From contig JBJKPR010000014.1 in the NCBI GenBank assembly GCA_046706185.1, forward strand, positions 26,715-90,714: a stretch of DNA of 64,000 nt, written 5' to 3'. Below the pieces are notes generated by a model, which did not search any database, was not told the origin of the DNA, and saw nothing but the letters and a program-made list of their open reading frames with translations. Positions 32,477-41,029 of the stretch are shown in pieces (position 1 is the first letter of the stretch; the number at the start of each line of letters is the position of its first letter). The position numbers and the translations under genes were made by a program. The DNA is from JAJZXY01 sp046706185 (lineage in GTDB: Archaea; Thermoplasmatota; Thermoplasmata; Sysuiplasmatales; Sysuiplasmataceae).

Positions 32477-32955
32477 GTTATCTGTTTTCAGAAAGGCGCC
32501 GGACTGCAGCGGGTCCGGGGTTGCTCGCTTTCAATATCATCTCGACTGTCGAAGTCTCTTCCTCGCTTGTAAGGTTCATTATACCACTGCTCATCGTTGC
32601 TGCCGCGGCCTATTTCTTCCGTCTTTTCAGCTTCGGCTGGCGCATTTACAGGCCGTCAGCGAAGCAGGATGACGGGGGCGTGCAGGTGATTGGTTATCAG
32701 AAGGAACTTGAAATGGTAAGGGAGGGACAGTACATGCCGTATGTCGACGCCATGGGTGAGGCAGTCAGGAACTCTGGCGGAGACATGGCGCTGTTTGCAC
32801 GCCTCCGTTCTGAGTTAACTGAACTGAACATCGAGAAGGGCGACAGCAGCGCTTCGGGGATGAGGACGATTGACTCTGTCGTGGGGGAAATGGTTTCCCT
32901 CTACAGGGAATCCACGGGCAGGGAGGGCATCTCCCTGACTGGAGAAGTGAGGTAG
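32473..32955 (+). CDS. Single-helix membrane protein in the MoxR-DUF58 operon
   Basis: 160 residues from GTG 32473, which overlaps the upstream stop (GTGA). One transmembrane helix (VRFIIPLLIVAAAAYFFRLF) is followed by a cytoplasmic region of about 100 residues with helices (KELEMVREGQYMPYVDAMGE). It resembles in architecture, though not obviously in sequence, the 183-residue protein next to the second MoxR. Function is unknown. Confidence 0.6.
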   Translation: MSYLFSERRRTAAGPGLLAFNIISTVEVSSSLVRFIIPLLIVAAAAYFFRLFSFGWRIYRPSAKQDDGGVQVIGYQKELEMVREGQYMPYVDAMGEAVRNSGGDMALFARLRSELTELNIEKGDSSASGMRTIDSVVGEMVSLYRESTGREGISLTGEVR

Positions 32956-32961
32956 GTACGC

Positions 32962-33936
32962 ATGGCGCGAATGAAAGTCGAGAACATTGTTACTTCGGAA
33001 TTGCAGGAGAGAGTTGGCCAACTACAGCTGGATATAGGAAGGAGGGTGATAGGCTCCGAACGGATTGTCAGGTTTATGCTCATCGCCATTCTGACCGAAA
33101 ACCACATACTGCTGGAGGGCGTTCCCGGCCTTGCGAAGACAAAGCTCGCGAATGAATTCGCGCGGCATCTTGGCCTTGACTTCAAGAGGATACAGTTCAC
33201 ACCTGATATGCTTCCCACCGACGTGATGGGCAACTACGTACTCAATCTGCAGACGAGAAAGATGGAGTTCAGGGAGGGACCTGTCTTCACAAATGTGCTG
33301 CTTGCGGACGAAATAAACAGGACGCCGCCAAAGGTCCAGTCCGCTCTCCTCGAGTCCATGGAGGAAAGGCAGGTAAGCTCCAACGGTGAGATGCATCCAC
33401 TTCCAGAGCCGTTCTTTGTGATTGCGACGCAGAACCCGATTGAGCAGGAGGGTACATTCCCTCTCGCGGAGGCTCTTCTCGACAGGTTCCTCTTCAGGTA
33501 CAGGATGACATATCCGGACAGGCAGGATGAGATTAAGGCTGTCCGCTCCTCTCAGGTTTCTGAAGGGGAGAGGAAGAAGTACTTCAGCGCGGGGGAAATA
33601 ACTGCACTGAGAGAAACTGTCTCGGATGTCTACGTCTCGGATGAGGTATCTGAATATATGGTTGACCTGATAAGGCACACACGCGAGTCGAAGGGCGTTT
33701 TCCTTGGCGCAAGTCCGAGAACAAGCGTCAAGTATGTGAGGGCGGTAAAAGCCAACGCACTACTTTCAGGCAGGGATTACGCAATCCCCGATGATGTGAA
33801 GCATGTGGCTCATGAGATGCTTAACCACAGGCTGATACTGCAGCCGGAGATGCACTTTGAAAGCGAAAGCGACCCCCATGCAATCATGTCAGCTGTGATA
33901 AACGAGATAATAAAGGGTGTGAAAGTCCCAAGATGA
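32962..33936 (+). CDS. MoxR AAA+ ATPase (copy 1)
   Basis: 324 residues. Walker A GVPGLAKT is at 53-60 and Walker B LLADEINR at 113-120. FVIATQNPIEQEGTFPLAEALLDRF contains sensor 1 and the arginine finger region, and GASPRTSV is sensor 2. Members of this family work with VWA/DUF58 partners in the maturation of envelope or enzyme complexes. The stop overlaps the DUF58 start by 4 bases, so the two are translationally coupled. Confidence 0.88.
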   Translation: MARMKVENIVTSELQERVGQLQLDIGRRVIGSERIVRFMLIAILTENHILLEGVPGLAKTKLANEFARHLGLDFKRIQFTPDMLPTDVMGNYVLNLQTRKMEFREGPVFTNVLLADEINRTPPKVQSALLESMEERQVSSNGEMHPLPEPFFVIATQNPIEQEGTFPLAEALLDRFLFRYRMTYPDRQDEIKAVRSSQVSEGERKKYFSAGEITALRETVSDVYVSDEVSEYMVDLIRHTRESKGVFLGASPRTSVKYVRAVKANALLSGRDYAIPDDVKHVAHEMLNHRLILQPEMHFESESDPHAIMSAVINEIIKGVKVPR

Positions 33937-35240
33937 TCAGGTGGTCCACCTATCCGCTACTCTTCGTCCTGAGCTTCGGCATAGTGGAGGCGATGCTTCT
34001 TGGCTACAGCTACTTCATCATCTTCACAGTCCTGATATTCATGACAGTTGCCACCGACGTCGTATTATTCCACCTTGTCACTGTTCCGGGCCTCAGGGCT
34101 GTCCGTGCCACAAGACGGATCACACCCTCTGGTCAGCACGGATGGTTCGATGTCGTTCTTGAGTTCGCCGGCGGAAGGCAGGGCCTTCTGTACTTCCGCT
34201 ACGAGGACAAGCTCTCTGAAGGGCTCAACATAAGGGGAAGCAGGAGCGGCAGTGTTGTTTTCCGCGGAAGGAGGCAGAGCCGCCACGAGTACGGCGTCAC
34301 GTCCAGCTACTTTGGAAGGCGTTCAGTCGGCCCGCTAGTAGTAACCATCTCAGACCCATTCGGCCTTTGTTACTTCAGTCACGCTGCAGCCGGTGTCGAC
34401 AAGGTTTCCATCCCTCCTCTCATTGCAGAGAAGGCAGGGATGAGGGGGTTCGCGCTCAGGGGAAGCATGTTTGTGTCCGGAGCAAGCACGCTGCCGCGGG
34501 CTGGGCAGGGGTACCAGTTCCTGAGCATCAGGCAGTATACTGTCCACGATGACCCGAGGCGGATAGCGTGGAACAGGTTCGGGATCGTGAACGGTGATGA
34601 TGTCTATGTCAAGGAGATGGAAGATGAGAGGAACACAGACACCGTGTTTGTAATAGACTACAGCTCCTCGACCGATATTGGGCAGACAGACAGGATATAC
34701 TGCAGCGAGGTAACTAGCGCAATCAGGGCATCGTTCGGCATATGCAGGCAGGGGGACAGGGTCGGCTTTCTGCTATTTTCGTCAACGAGGAAATTCTTCG
34801 TCCCGCCTGGACCAGTTTCCTCGGCAACCCAGCAGCTCCAGACAATAATCAGGTCCACCGAACCGGATGGCATCTTCGACCTCTTCGGCGCAATCAGGGA
34901 GCTGAAGAAGAGATACACAAAAGGTGTTCTGACAATACTTGTGTCCCCCCTGATATCTCTCGACGCTATGTCGCTCGGAAAGGATGCGTTATCGATGCTT
35001 TCGAAGCGAACTGTCAGGCTTGTCGTTCCCGAAGCATCGACATACTTCGCCCCTAACCAGACGGAGGCAAGGTTCACACTGATGAGGATGGTCACTGTCT
35101 GGAGGAGGGGCCAGTCACTGGGCGCCGTGAAATTTCTTAATGAGATGGGCGTGAAGGCAAGGCTCTCTTCGTCGAAGACACTCCTTTCTGATATTGCCTA
35201 TATATGGTATGAGGGGAGGTATTCGTATGCCGGGTTCTGA
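33933..35240 (+). CDS. DUF58 protein with MIDAS motif (copy 1)
   Basis: 435 residues. Two N-terminal transmembrane helices (YPLLFVLSFGIVEAMLLGY, FIIFTVLIFMTVATDVVLF) anchor the protein. The middle part carries the DUF58 hallmark YQFLSIRQYTVHDDPRRIAW. The C-terminal VWA-like domain keeps D-x-S-x-S (VIDYSSSTD). It is the expected partner of the preceding MoxR ATPase. The last 14 bases overlap the next gene. Confidence 0.85.
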   Translation: MIRWSTYPLLFVLSFGIVEAMLLGYSYFIIFTVLIFMTVATDVVLFHLVTVPGLRAVRATRRITPSGQHGWFDVVLEFAGGRQGLLYFRYEDKLSEGLNIRGSRSGSVVFRGRRQSRHEYGVTSSYFGRRSVGPLVVTISDPFGLCYFSHAAAGVDKVSIPPLIAEKAGMRGFALRGSMFVSGASTLPRAGQGYQFLSIRQYTVHDDPRRIAWNRFGIVNGDDVYVKEMEDERNTDTVFVIDYSSSTDIGQTDRIYCSEVTSAIRASFGICRQGDRVGFLLFSSTRKFFVPPGPVSSATQQLQTIIRSTEPDGIFDLFGAIRELKKRYTKGVLTILVSPLISLDAMSLGKDALSMLSKRTVRLVVPEASTYFAPNQTEARFTLMRMVTVWRRGQSLGAVKFLNEMGVKARLSSSKTLLSDIAYIWYEGRYSYAGF

Positions 35241-36051
35241 CAAGAAAATGGTGATGCTGTACGCGTCCCGCGTGCTGCTTTCAGTCCCGCTCCTGGTGCT
35301 CTTCGCGTACACAGCACCTTTCCTGGCAACCGCGCTAAACCCCATCATAGTGCTGCTCTTCATTTCAGTTCCGTTCATCTCCCGCCTCCTCTCGGAAAGG
35401 AGGAAGATGGCATTCTTCTTCTTCGTTGAAATGGTCTTCATGGTTTCTGTGCTGTGGCTAGTGTTTGGTTTCGCCGGAGGATCGTACTCTGACAGGGCGA
35501 TAGCAGTCTACTCTGTCATACTTTCCGCGCAGTTCTCAATGCCTTTCGTCTTCGCGGTCGAGATACTGCGTTCGGAAAGGCCATTCTCATCGATAACATC
35601 GTTTTTGCTCGGCATGGGTGTGGTGCTGGATGTTGTTGCCACCGTTGCCTATTCCCAGCTTCACTCCCTGCCTGTCGTAAATTCTTACGTCGATGTCTGG
35701 TCCCTTCAGCTTGCAGGCACAGTGTCTCTCTTCGAGAGCGGTTACCAGAATGGTCTGCCCCTTCAGAGCCTTCAGATCGCGATTTCGCCGCTAATGCTTG
35801 CGCTTTTTGTCGTCGCGGCCGCAGGGTTCCTTCTTCTTCTCATGGGTAATGAGGGGGAAATCATTCCAGTGAGGTTCGAGCAGGCAGCCACACAGCTTCT
35901 TGTGGGAGCTGCCGCAACTCTCGGAGTCATGGCGCTTGTGCTTGTATCTACTGGCGCGGGATTGACGCTCACGGTGATAGCCGCGTCTGTCCTCATCGTC
36001 TTCCTGACCGTAGTAAGGATTGCTCGGAAGACGATGCATGGTGCAGGATGA
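35227..36051 (+). CDS. Multi-pass membrane protein, end of the plus-strand MoxR operon
   Basis: 274 residues from ATG 35227, preceded by GAGGGGAGG and overlapping DUF58. About eight hydrophobic segments and little soluble mass (for example MVFMVSVLWLVFGFAGG and LLVGAAATLGVMALVLVST). It is unrecognised. Its 3' end is 9 bases from the end of the membrane protein closing the opposite operon, and both occupy the same relative place. Confidence 0.65.
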   Translation: MPGSDKKMVMLYASRVLLSVPLLVLFAYTAPFLATALNPIIVLLFISVPFISRLLSERRKMAFFFFVEMVFMVSVLWLVFGFAGGSYSDRAIAVYSVILSAQFSMPFVFAVEILRSERPFSSITSFLLGMGVVLDVVATVAYSQLHSLPVVNSYVDVWSLQLAGTVSLFESGYQNGLPLQSLQIAISPLMLALFVVAAAGFLLLLMGNEGEIIPVRFEQAATQLLVGAAATLGVMALVLVSTGAGLTLTVIAASVLIVFLTVVRIARKTMHGAG

Positions 36052-36060
36052 ATCCCTCTC

Positions 36061-36570
36061 TCAATGCTCCGCGATATATGTCGAGATGATCGCAAGAAGG
36101 AGGAGACCGGCAGAAATCAAGAAAATGAATGCAAGCAGCCCGTTTGCCCTGACAGGGACGGCGCCTGAGAAGACAGACGCCACAACCGAAAGGATCACCG
36201 CGCCGACAGACGCCCTGGCTATTTCAGCAAAGCAGGCCACGTATGCCGTCCCGCCCTGAGCCTGGCCGAACGTCTGCTCCCATCTCACCCAGGGGACCCT
36301 GCCGAAGATGTTCCCGCCGTAGATGAAGATGGCTGCTGTTGCGATGGCAACCAAAAGCATCGTGATGGTGGGCACTGATGTGAGTGTGAAAAGGATGACA
36401 AGGGACAACCCCGCAGCCTGTATTGGCACCCTGGCCCTGAAGGGAGCAGAGATGAAAACAACTGCTGCGGCGGCGAGATAGGCAAGATCGTAGGTTCTTG
36501 TCAGGTAATACATTGCAGCGATCGCTCCCGCAAAGAGCGCCAGTGTCACAGCGTTCGTCTCCCTCCTCAC
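36061..36570 (-). CDS. Multi-pass membrane protein, end of the minus-strand MoxR operon
   Basis: 169 residues with five predicted helices (TLALFAGAIAAMYYLT, YLAAAAVVFISAPF and LLAFIFLISAGLLLLAIIST). Its ATG overlaps the DUF58 stop by 4 bases. It has no recognised family. By position it parallels the 274-residue membrane protein of the other operon but is shorter. Confidence 0.65.
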   Translation of the reverse strand: MRRETNAVTLALFAGAIAAMYYLTRTYDLAYLAAAAVVFISAPFRARVPIQAAGLSLVILFTLTSVPTITMLLVAIATAAIFIYGGNIFGRVPWVRWEQTFGQAQGGTAYVACFAEIARASVGAVILSVVASVFSGAVPVRANGLLAFIFLISAGLLLLAIISTYIAEH

Positions 36571-37724
36571 ATTCTCCTCCTCATCTGGAGCATGCCTGCC
36601 CTCCCGATCGCAATTGACAGCTCGTCATCTCGCTGCCATGTGAGCGTCCTGCATAGCTGGGAGAGTATGATCGCATTCGTTTCCTGCCTCAGCCTTGTGA
36701 CAGCAACTGCCATTTCTGCCGGGCTCTCCGCCCTCCCAGGCGCCGCGACGAGTGGAACGAGCACCAGAACATCCTCATGCGAAAGCGCGAGCTCTGCCAC
36801 CGAGTCAAGCGTCTCATTGTCCGAGAGCGGGGATATGACGACATACTGCGCCTTCCCGTCGCCGTAGACTCTCGCCATCTTCTGTAAATTGGCTACGCTC
36901 CTGAACGCCGGAAGCCCCACGTTCTTGAGCGCTTCGCCGATCCTGATGAACTGTCTGATACCGTAATCTGGCCTTACGATCTTCACGGTGTCTGATATTA
37001 TGAACATGCCCACGGCGTTCCTTTCGTTAAGCGATGAATACGCTATGGATGATGCTGCCCTGATGCTGACGTCGGCCATTTCCTTCGTTATCCTCCTGTC
37101 CTCCTCGATCATCCTCGCGTCAATGATGATTATCTGCGTTCCGCTGCTCTCACCCAGGAACTCATTTACCCAGAGGTCAACGGACTTTGCCGATGCCCTC
37201 CAGTTCACCCGCCGGATCGACTCGCCTTCAATGTATTTCCTCATCGAGTAGAACTCGCTCCCTCCCCCCCTGAACCTCGATATCCTGTTGCCTGTCAGCG
37301 TCTTTGGATGCAGCGGCTGGATTGCCTCGACATCGATACGCTGCACCCTGGATGAGACTAGCAACTCCTCCTCCCCGCCAAAGCTGTGATGCTGAACGGT
37401 AATGCCAGCGGCATCGGTCTCGGCGAGCCTGCATGGAGGAAGCCTGAACCTTCCCCTGGAGGATGCGGTGAGAACAAGTTCAAGTTCCGCCTCGCCCGAA
37501 ATCATCCTGACCTCTCGCGCATAACCAGACCCGAAGCCCTCAGGCAGATCCTGCACAACTTCGACCAGCCTCGGTCTCGAGTCTGGAAACATGAGTTTGT
37601 AGCTGATCCGCAGCACATCTCCCTCGAAAAGCTCCCTGCCGGAGATACTGCGGGAGAACTCCCCCCTCTGGTCAGTGCCCCGTACTGTCTTCCCTGTCAG
37701 CAGTAGAATGGCAGTAAGGCCCAC
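36567..37724 (-). CDS. DUF58 protein lacking a normal MIDAS (copy 2)
   Basis: 385 residues from GTG 37724. The DUF58 motif is EFYSMRKYIEGESIRRVNWRA. The VWA-like domain has IIIIDARMIEED where D-x-S-x-S is expected, so metal binding is probably lost. The frame is open upstream to the MoxR stop at 37821. It encodes two more hydrophobic stretches there (FALLVIFASLSLAASAV, FPALLFVGLTAILLL), as normal for DUF58, but without ATG, GTG or TTG before 37724. A CTG at 37820 or 37817 follows a strong GGTGAGGTGA. The true start may be there (417 residues). Confidence 0.8.
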   Translation of the reverse strand: MGLTAILLLTGKTVRGTDQRGEFSRSISGRELFEGDVLRISYKLMFPDSRPRLVEVVQDLPEGFGSGYAREVRMISGEAELELVLTASSRGRFRLPPCRLAETDAAGITVQHHSFGGEEELLVSSRVQRIDVEAIQPLHPKTLTGNRISRFRGGGSEFYSMRKYIEGESIRRVNWRASAKSVDLWVNEFLGESSGTQIIIIDARMIEEDRRITKEMADVSIRAASSIAYSSLNERNAVGMFIISDTVKIVRPDYGIRQFIRIGEALKNVGLPAFRSVANLQKMARVYGDGKAQYVVISPLSDNETLDSVAELALSHEDVLVLVPLVAAPGRAESPAEMAVAVTRLRQETNAIILSQLCRTLTWQRDDELSIAIGRAGMLQMRRRM

Positions 37725-37820
37725 AAACAGGAGAGCTGGGAACGGGGTGCGATCGACTGCTGAAGCTGCAAGGGACAGTGAAGCGAATATGACAAGCAGT
37801 GCGAAGCTCCTTCCCAGCAG

Positions 37821-38735
37821 TCACCTCACCTTCGGGACAGGCACCTGGCTCAGTATCTCCTGTATGACCTCCTCTGTCCTGACGCCGCGCAGCCAGGGAT
37901 CTGGCTTAAGTATTATCCTGTGCGAAAGCGCTTCAAGCGCAATCTCCTTCACATCGTCCGGGACAACGTAGTCTCTTCCAGCCATCGAAGCGTACGCCAT
38001 CCCCATCTTCATCAGTGCTATTGCTCCCCTGGGGGATGCGCCTATCTCGACATACGAATGCTGCCTCGTTGCCCTGACTATGTCTGTTATGTAGCCATCC
38101 ATATCATCGGAAAGATGGACCTTCTCAACCTCCCCCTGAACCGCTATGAGTCTTGGCGCATCAATGATCCTTGAAAGGTCAAAGTCATCCGTCCCCCTGG
38201 TGCGCCTCGACCTGAGGATCTCCCGCTCCTGTTCCGCCGTTGGGTATCCTATGCCCACCCTTATGATGAACCGGTCGAGCTGCGCCTCCGGCAGCGGATA
38301 TGTCCCCTGATATTCAATTGGGTTCTGAGTCGCCATTACGATAAAAGGGGGTTTGAGCCTGTGCGTTTCGCCTTCAATCGTTATCTGCCTCTCCTGCATT
38401 GCCTCAAGCAGTGCGGACTGTGTCTTGGGTGGCGCCCTGTTGACTTCGTCTGCAAGCAGCACGTTGGTGAAGAGGGGGCCGGTTCTAAGCTCGAACTCGT
38501 TCGTCTTCCTGTTCAGCACCACTGAACCTGTTATGTCTGAAGGGAGCAGGTCTGGGGTGAACTGTATCCTCCTGAAATCGCATCCGAGAGCAACCGAAAG
38601 GCTCCTTGCGAGAAGTGTCTTTGCAAGACCGGGGAAATCCTCCAGCAGTATATGCCCGCTGGCAAAGACCGCCGCCAGGACTTTCCTGAGGACTGCCTCC
38701 TTGCCTATTATCGCCTTGCCAACTTCTTCAACCAC
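37821..38735 (-). CDS. MoxR AAA+ ATPase (copy 2)
   Basis: 304 residues from GTG 38735. Walker A is DFPGLAKT, Walker B LLADEVNR, with MATQNPIEYQGTYPLPEAQLDRF and GASPRGA following. It is closely similar to copy 1 in layout. The family usually has about 20 residues before the VGK/IGK motif. The frame is open upstream, and a CTG at 38771 preceded by GGGTGA would add 12 residues. It is followed in the same frame, after one TGA, by DUF58 copy 2. Confidence 0.86.
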   Translation of the reverse strand: MVEEVGKAIIGKEAVLRKVLAAVFASGHILLEDFPGLAKTLLARSLSVALGCDFRRIQFTPDLLPSDITGSVVLNRKTNEFELRTGPLFTNVLLADEVNRAPPKTQSALLEAMQERQITIEGETHRLKPPFIVMATQNPIEYQGTYPLPEAQLDRFIIRVGIGYPTAEQEREILRSRRTRGTDDFDLSRIIDAPRLIAVQGEVEKVHLSDDMDGYITDIVRATRQHSYVEIGASPRGAIALMKMGMAYASMAGRDYVVPDDVKEIALEALSHRIILKPDPWLRGVRTEEVIQEILSQVPVPKVR

Positions 38736-38782
38736 GCGATCTGCTGTACCTGATACGAGTTTGACGTCCAGCTTATCACCCT

Positions 38783-39334
38783 TCAGCTTCTCTTGCGCAT
38801 ATCATCCACGATCTTGTTGAAAACTTCCACAAATTCCTCGGACGGGAGCGGAACGAGCCTGTCCCCCTTCCTCTCTATCACTTTGTCCTGGTAGACCCTC
38901 AGCAACAGCTCGCTGCCAAACAGTGCTGCACCTTCGCTATCGGCCCTTTTCTGTACTTCCCTTCTGCTTATCATCCTTGTTGCGCTTGTCCTGTCTGCTA
39001 TCATTGTCTTGAATTCCTGGAGCATTATCCTCTGGCTATATGCCATTTCCCGCAGGGCGCTCTCAGATATCCTTGTCCTCCTGGCCAGCCTGCTGCTGCC
39101 CCTTTCTCCCTTGCGAGTCAACAGCTCCGTACCTCTGACAGGCAGGATCCTTGAGACATAGTAGACAAGTATGACTTCCATCGCTGCGAAGAGCACAGCA
39201 GCCGCAACCAGGGCGACTGTCCCCTCGTTTCTTAGGAAGTAGACGAGGAGCAATGCCATGGACAGAGCAGTCAGTGCGATGACTGCAAGCCTGTTCCTCC
39301 ACTTCTCCTCATACACCACTGCTGAGCTTTTCAT
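38783..39334 (-). CDS. Two-helix membrane protein in the minus-strand MoxR operon
   Basis: 183 residues. Two adjacent transmembrane helices (LAVIALTALSMALLLVYFL, VALVAAAVLFAAMEVILVYY) are followed by a basic cytoplasmic tail of about 110 residues (SRLARRTRISESALREMAY; KRADSEGAALFGSELLLR). It overlaps the DUF4129 stop by 4 bases. Family unrecognised. Confidence 0.6.
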   Translation of the reverse strand: MKSSAVVYEEKWRNRLAVIALTALSMALLLVYFLRNEGTVALVAAAVLFAAMEVILVYYVSRILPVRGTELLTRKGERGSSRLARRTRISESALREMAYSQRIMLQEFKTMIADRTSATRMISRREVQKRADSEGAALFGSELLLRVYQDKVIERKGDRLVPLPSEEFVEVFNKIVDDMRKRS

Positions 39335-40248
39335 GCCCGAATGCCCCCGGCTGTTAGTTCCTCAACAACGCTTTTCAGGAGTGTAATTGCAGATTCCCTC
39401 TCCTTTTCGGTTATCGGGTGCATGCTGAACTTTGCCTCCTCGTACAGGTATGTGAGGCTGTTGACTGTTCCAGCCGAAAGGCCAAGCAGACTTATGGCGC
39501 CCGCACCGAACTCCCTCGGCGTCAACGTTGCTCCCTCAGCCGCACCCGCTACGCCAAGCCTGGTTCTCATCTCTTTGTAGACTCGGATAACAGCCCTTCT
39601 CGGATCCCCTCCCTGCTCAATGCCACTTATCTGGCTCTCAACCGCCGCAGCAAATGCAGTTCTTCCATGCATTTGAATCGCATCTGCAGGCTCCTCTCGT
39701 TTCACAAGCGCTGCCACGATTATGCCTGCCACAATGATGATGGTTATTATCAGGGGGATGAAGAGAGTCAAGGCGAGCGCCTGGAGAACTGTGCCTGCAA
39801 AGCCGCCCCCAGTTGTCACTCCCGTCGTGTTCTGGTCGATTGTCCTGTTGCCAAGCGTTATAGGGTGAAGGTTTATCGCACCTGAATAATGACCAAACCT
39901 GACCAGAACCAGGATCAGCCCCAGGACCGTCAGGAATGCGAGCACGCTGCTCAGCTGTGACCTCCTCTGCACGTTGAAATTCACGTTCTTAATGCGTGGA
40001 TGGCTTGACATAAGCAACGATATTATCTGGAATACAAGCAGAAGCACGAGTATCACTATGAGCGCTACAATGAAAATCCCGGCAGCCCCGATAACGGAGA
40101 GGAAGGGAAAAGGGGCGGTTGTGCCCTTTACTACCAGGCTTCCCTGCAAGGATGCAATGACCACACCTGCTGTCACAACGCACCCTGCAAGGGCAAGGAC
40201 TGTAAAGAGTCCCTTTCCTGCAGTTCTTGTCCAGCCTGTACCCGCCAT
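39331..40248 (-). CDS. DUF4129-type membrane protein
   Basis: 305 residues. Four predicted helices (residues 12-35, 48-75, 95-112 and 155-185) precede a cytoplasmic C-terminal domain that matches the DUF4129 pattern: GGDPRRAVIRVYKEM, TPREFGAGA, then LTYLYEEAKFSMHPITEKER. DUF4129 genes commonly sit beside MoxR-DUF58 in bacteria and archaea. First gene of the minus-strand operon, with a TATA-like element 25-38 bases upstream. Confidence 0.75.
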   Translation of the reverse strand: MAGTGWTRTAGKGLFTVLALAGCVVTAGVVIASLQGSLVVKGTTAPFPFLSVIGAAGIFIVALIVILVLLLVFQIISLLMSSHPRIKNVNFNVQRRSQLSSVLAFLTVLGLILVLVRFGHYSGAINLHPITLGNRTIDQNTTGVTTGGGFAGTVLQALALTLFIPLIITIIIVAGIIVAALVKREEPADAIQMHGRTAFAAAVESQISGIEQGGDPRRAVIRVYKEMRTRLGVAGAAEGATLTPREFGAGAISLLGLSAGTVNSLTYLYEEAKFSMHPITEKERESAITLLKSVVEELTAGGIRA

Positions 40249-40272
40249 CTCTTCGAGTATCGGCTAACCACG

Positions 40273-40286
40273 CTTAGTATTTATCC
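40273..40286. promoter_or_regulatory. Divergent promoter between the DUF4129 and Rossmann-protein genes
   Basis: CTTAGTATTTATCC: the minus strand reads GGATAAATACTAAG, 25-38 bases before the ATG at 40248. It also lies about 41-54 bases before the plus-strand TTG at 40327. One or both genes may use it. Confidence 0.45.
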
Positions 40287-40326
40287 CGGCTCAAGTCATA
40301 TGTGGGAAGGCTGGTGAGCAGGAAAC

Positions 40327-41025
40327 TTGAAGCTGATTGTCATAGGCGGTGGCTGCTTCGGGACAACCCAGGCACGGCGCCTCATTGCAGCGATGGAAAG
40401 AGGGATCATCGGAATGTCTGAAGTTGTTGTCGTAGACAGAAATTCCGATCCACCCGCCAGGGCTGCCCTCGAGGGCGAAAGCAGAGTCACTTTCGTGAAA
40501 TCGGGCTGGTTCGACTACCTGGATGGATACTTTGGTCTTCAGCCGGGGACAACGGGAGACCAGCTCATCCCGGCGCACATTGCACCGCACCTCCTACTCG
40601 AGGTGGCAATGAGCAGAATAAGGAGGGAAACGGGCAGGAGCGTTGCTTTGGAGCCGGTCCGCGAAACATTCAAACTGCCATTTGAGAAGGAAGGGGACAA
40701 CGGTGTGAAATACATAAGTGCCGCTGCCTGGCTCTGTCCATTCGCCTGCATAGAGCCAGAAGTCTGTCCCGCGATTAGGGGCAGGAGGGACTGGGACCTG
40801 AGCAGCCTTGTCCCTTCAGTCATGGGCGGGGTGACGGACATGACTGTCGTTTTCAAGACGACCCACTTCGCATGGGGAGTCGGAACGATACCCTGTGACC
40901 TTATAGCCTCCTCATACGGCTCGGTTGTGAAAATGCTCCGTTCGGACGAACGCAGGAGCTACAGCGTTGCAGTCGCAACAACAAGCAACTGCCATGGCGT
41001 GGTCGGGATGCTCAGAATAATGTAG
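40327..41025 (+). CDS. Rossmann-fold protein with cysteine cluster, unknown
   Basis: 232 residues from TTG 40327. The N-terminus KLIVIGGGCFGTTQARRL is a dinucleotide-binding loop, with VVVVDRN as the acidic second strand (NAD-like). At residues 137-147 a C-x3-C-x5-C cluster (WLCPFACIEPEVCP) could bind a metal or iron-sulfur cluster. Further Cys occur in GTIPCDL and TSNCHG. I cannot name a family. It is convergent with the cysteine-bearing XRE regulator, 4 bases apart. A redox role is an inference. Confidence 0.6.
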   Translation: MKLIVIGGGCFGTTQARRLIAAMERGIIGMSEVVVVDRNSDPPARAALEGESRVTFVKSGWFDYLDGYFGLQPGTTGDQLIPAHIAPHLLLEVAMSRIRRETGRSVALEPVRETFKLPFEKEGDNGVKYISAAAWLCPFACIEPEVCPAIRGRRDWDLSSLVPSVMGGVTDMTVVFKTTHFAWGVGTIPCDLIASSYGSVVKMLRSDERRSYSVAVATTSNCHGVVGMLRIM

Positions 41026-41029
41026 CCGG

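Noticed and set aside
37815..37830. TGA readthrough or selenocysteine fusing MoxR copy 2 and DUF58 copy 2
   Set aside because: The frames are continuous except for one TGA, but a strong ribosome-binding site overlaps it and these families are normally separate proteins. Restart at CTG or GTG is simpler.
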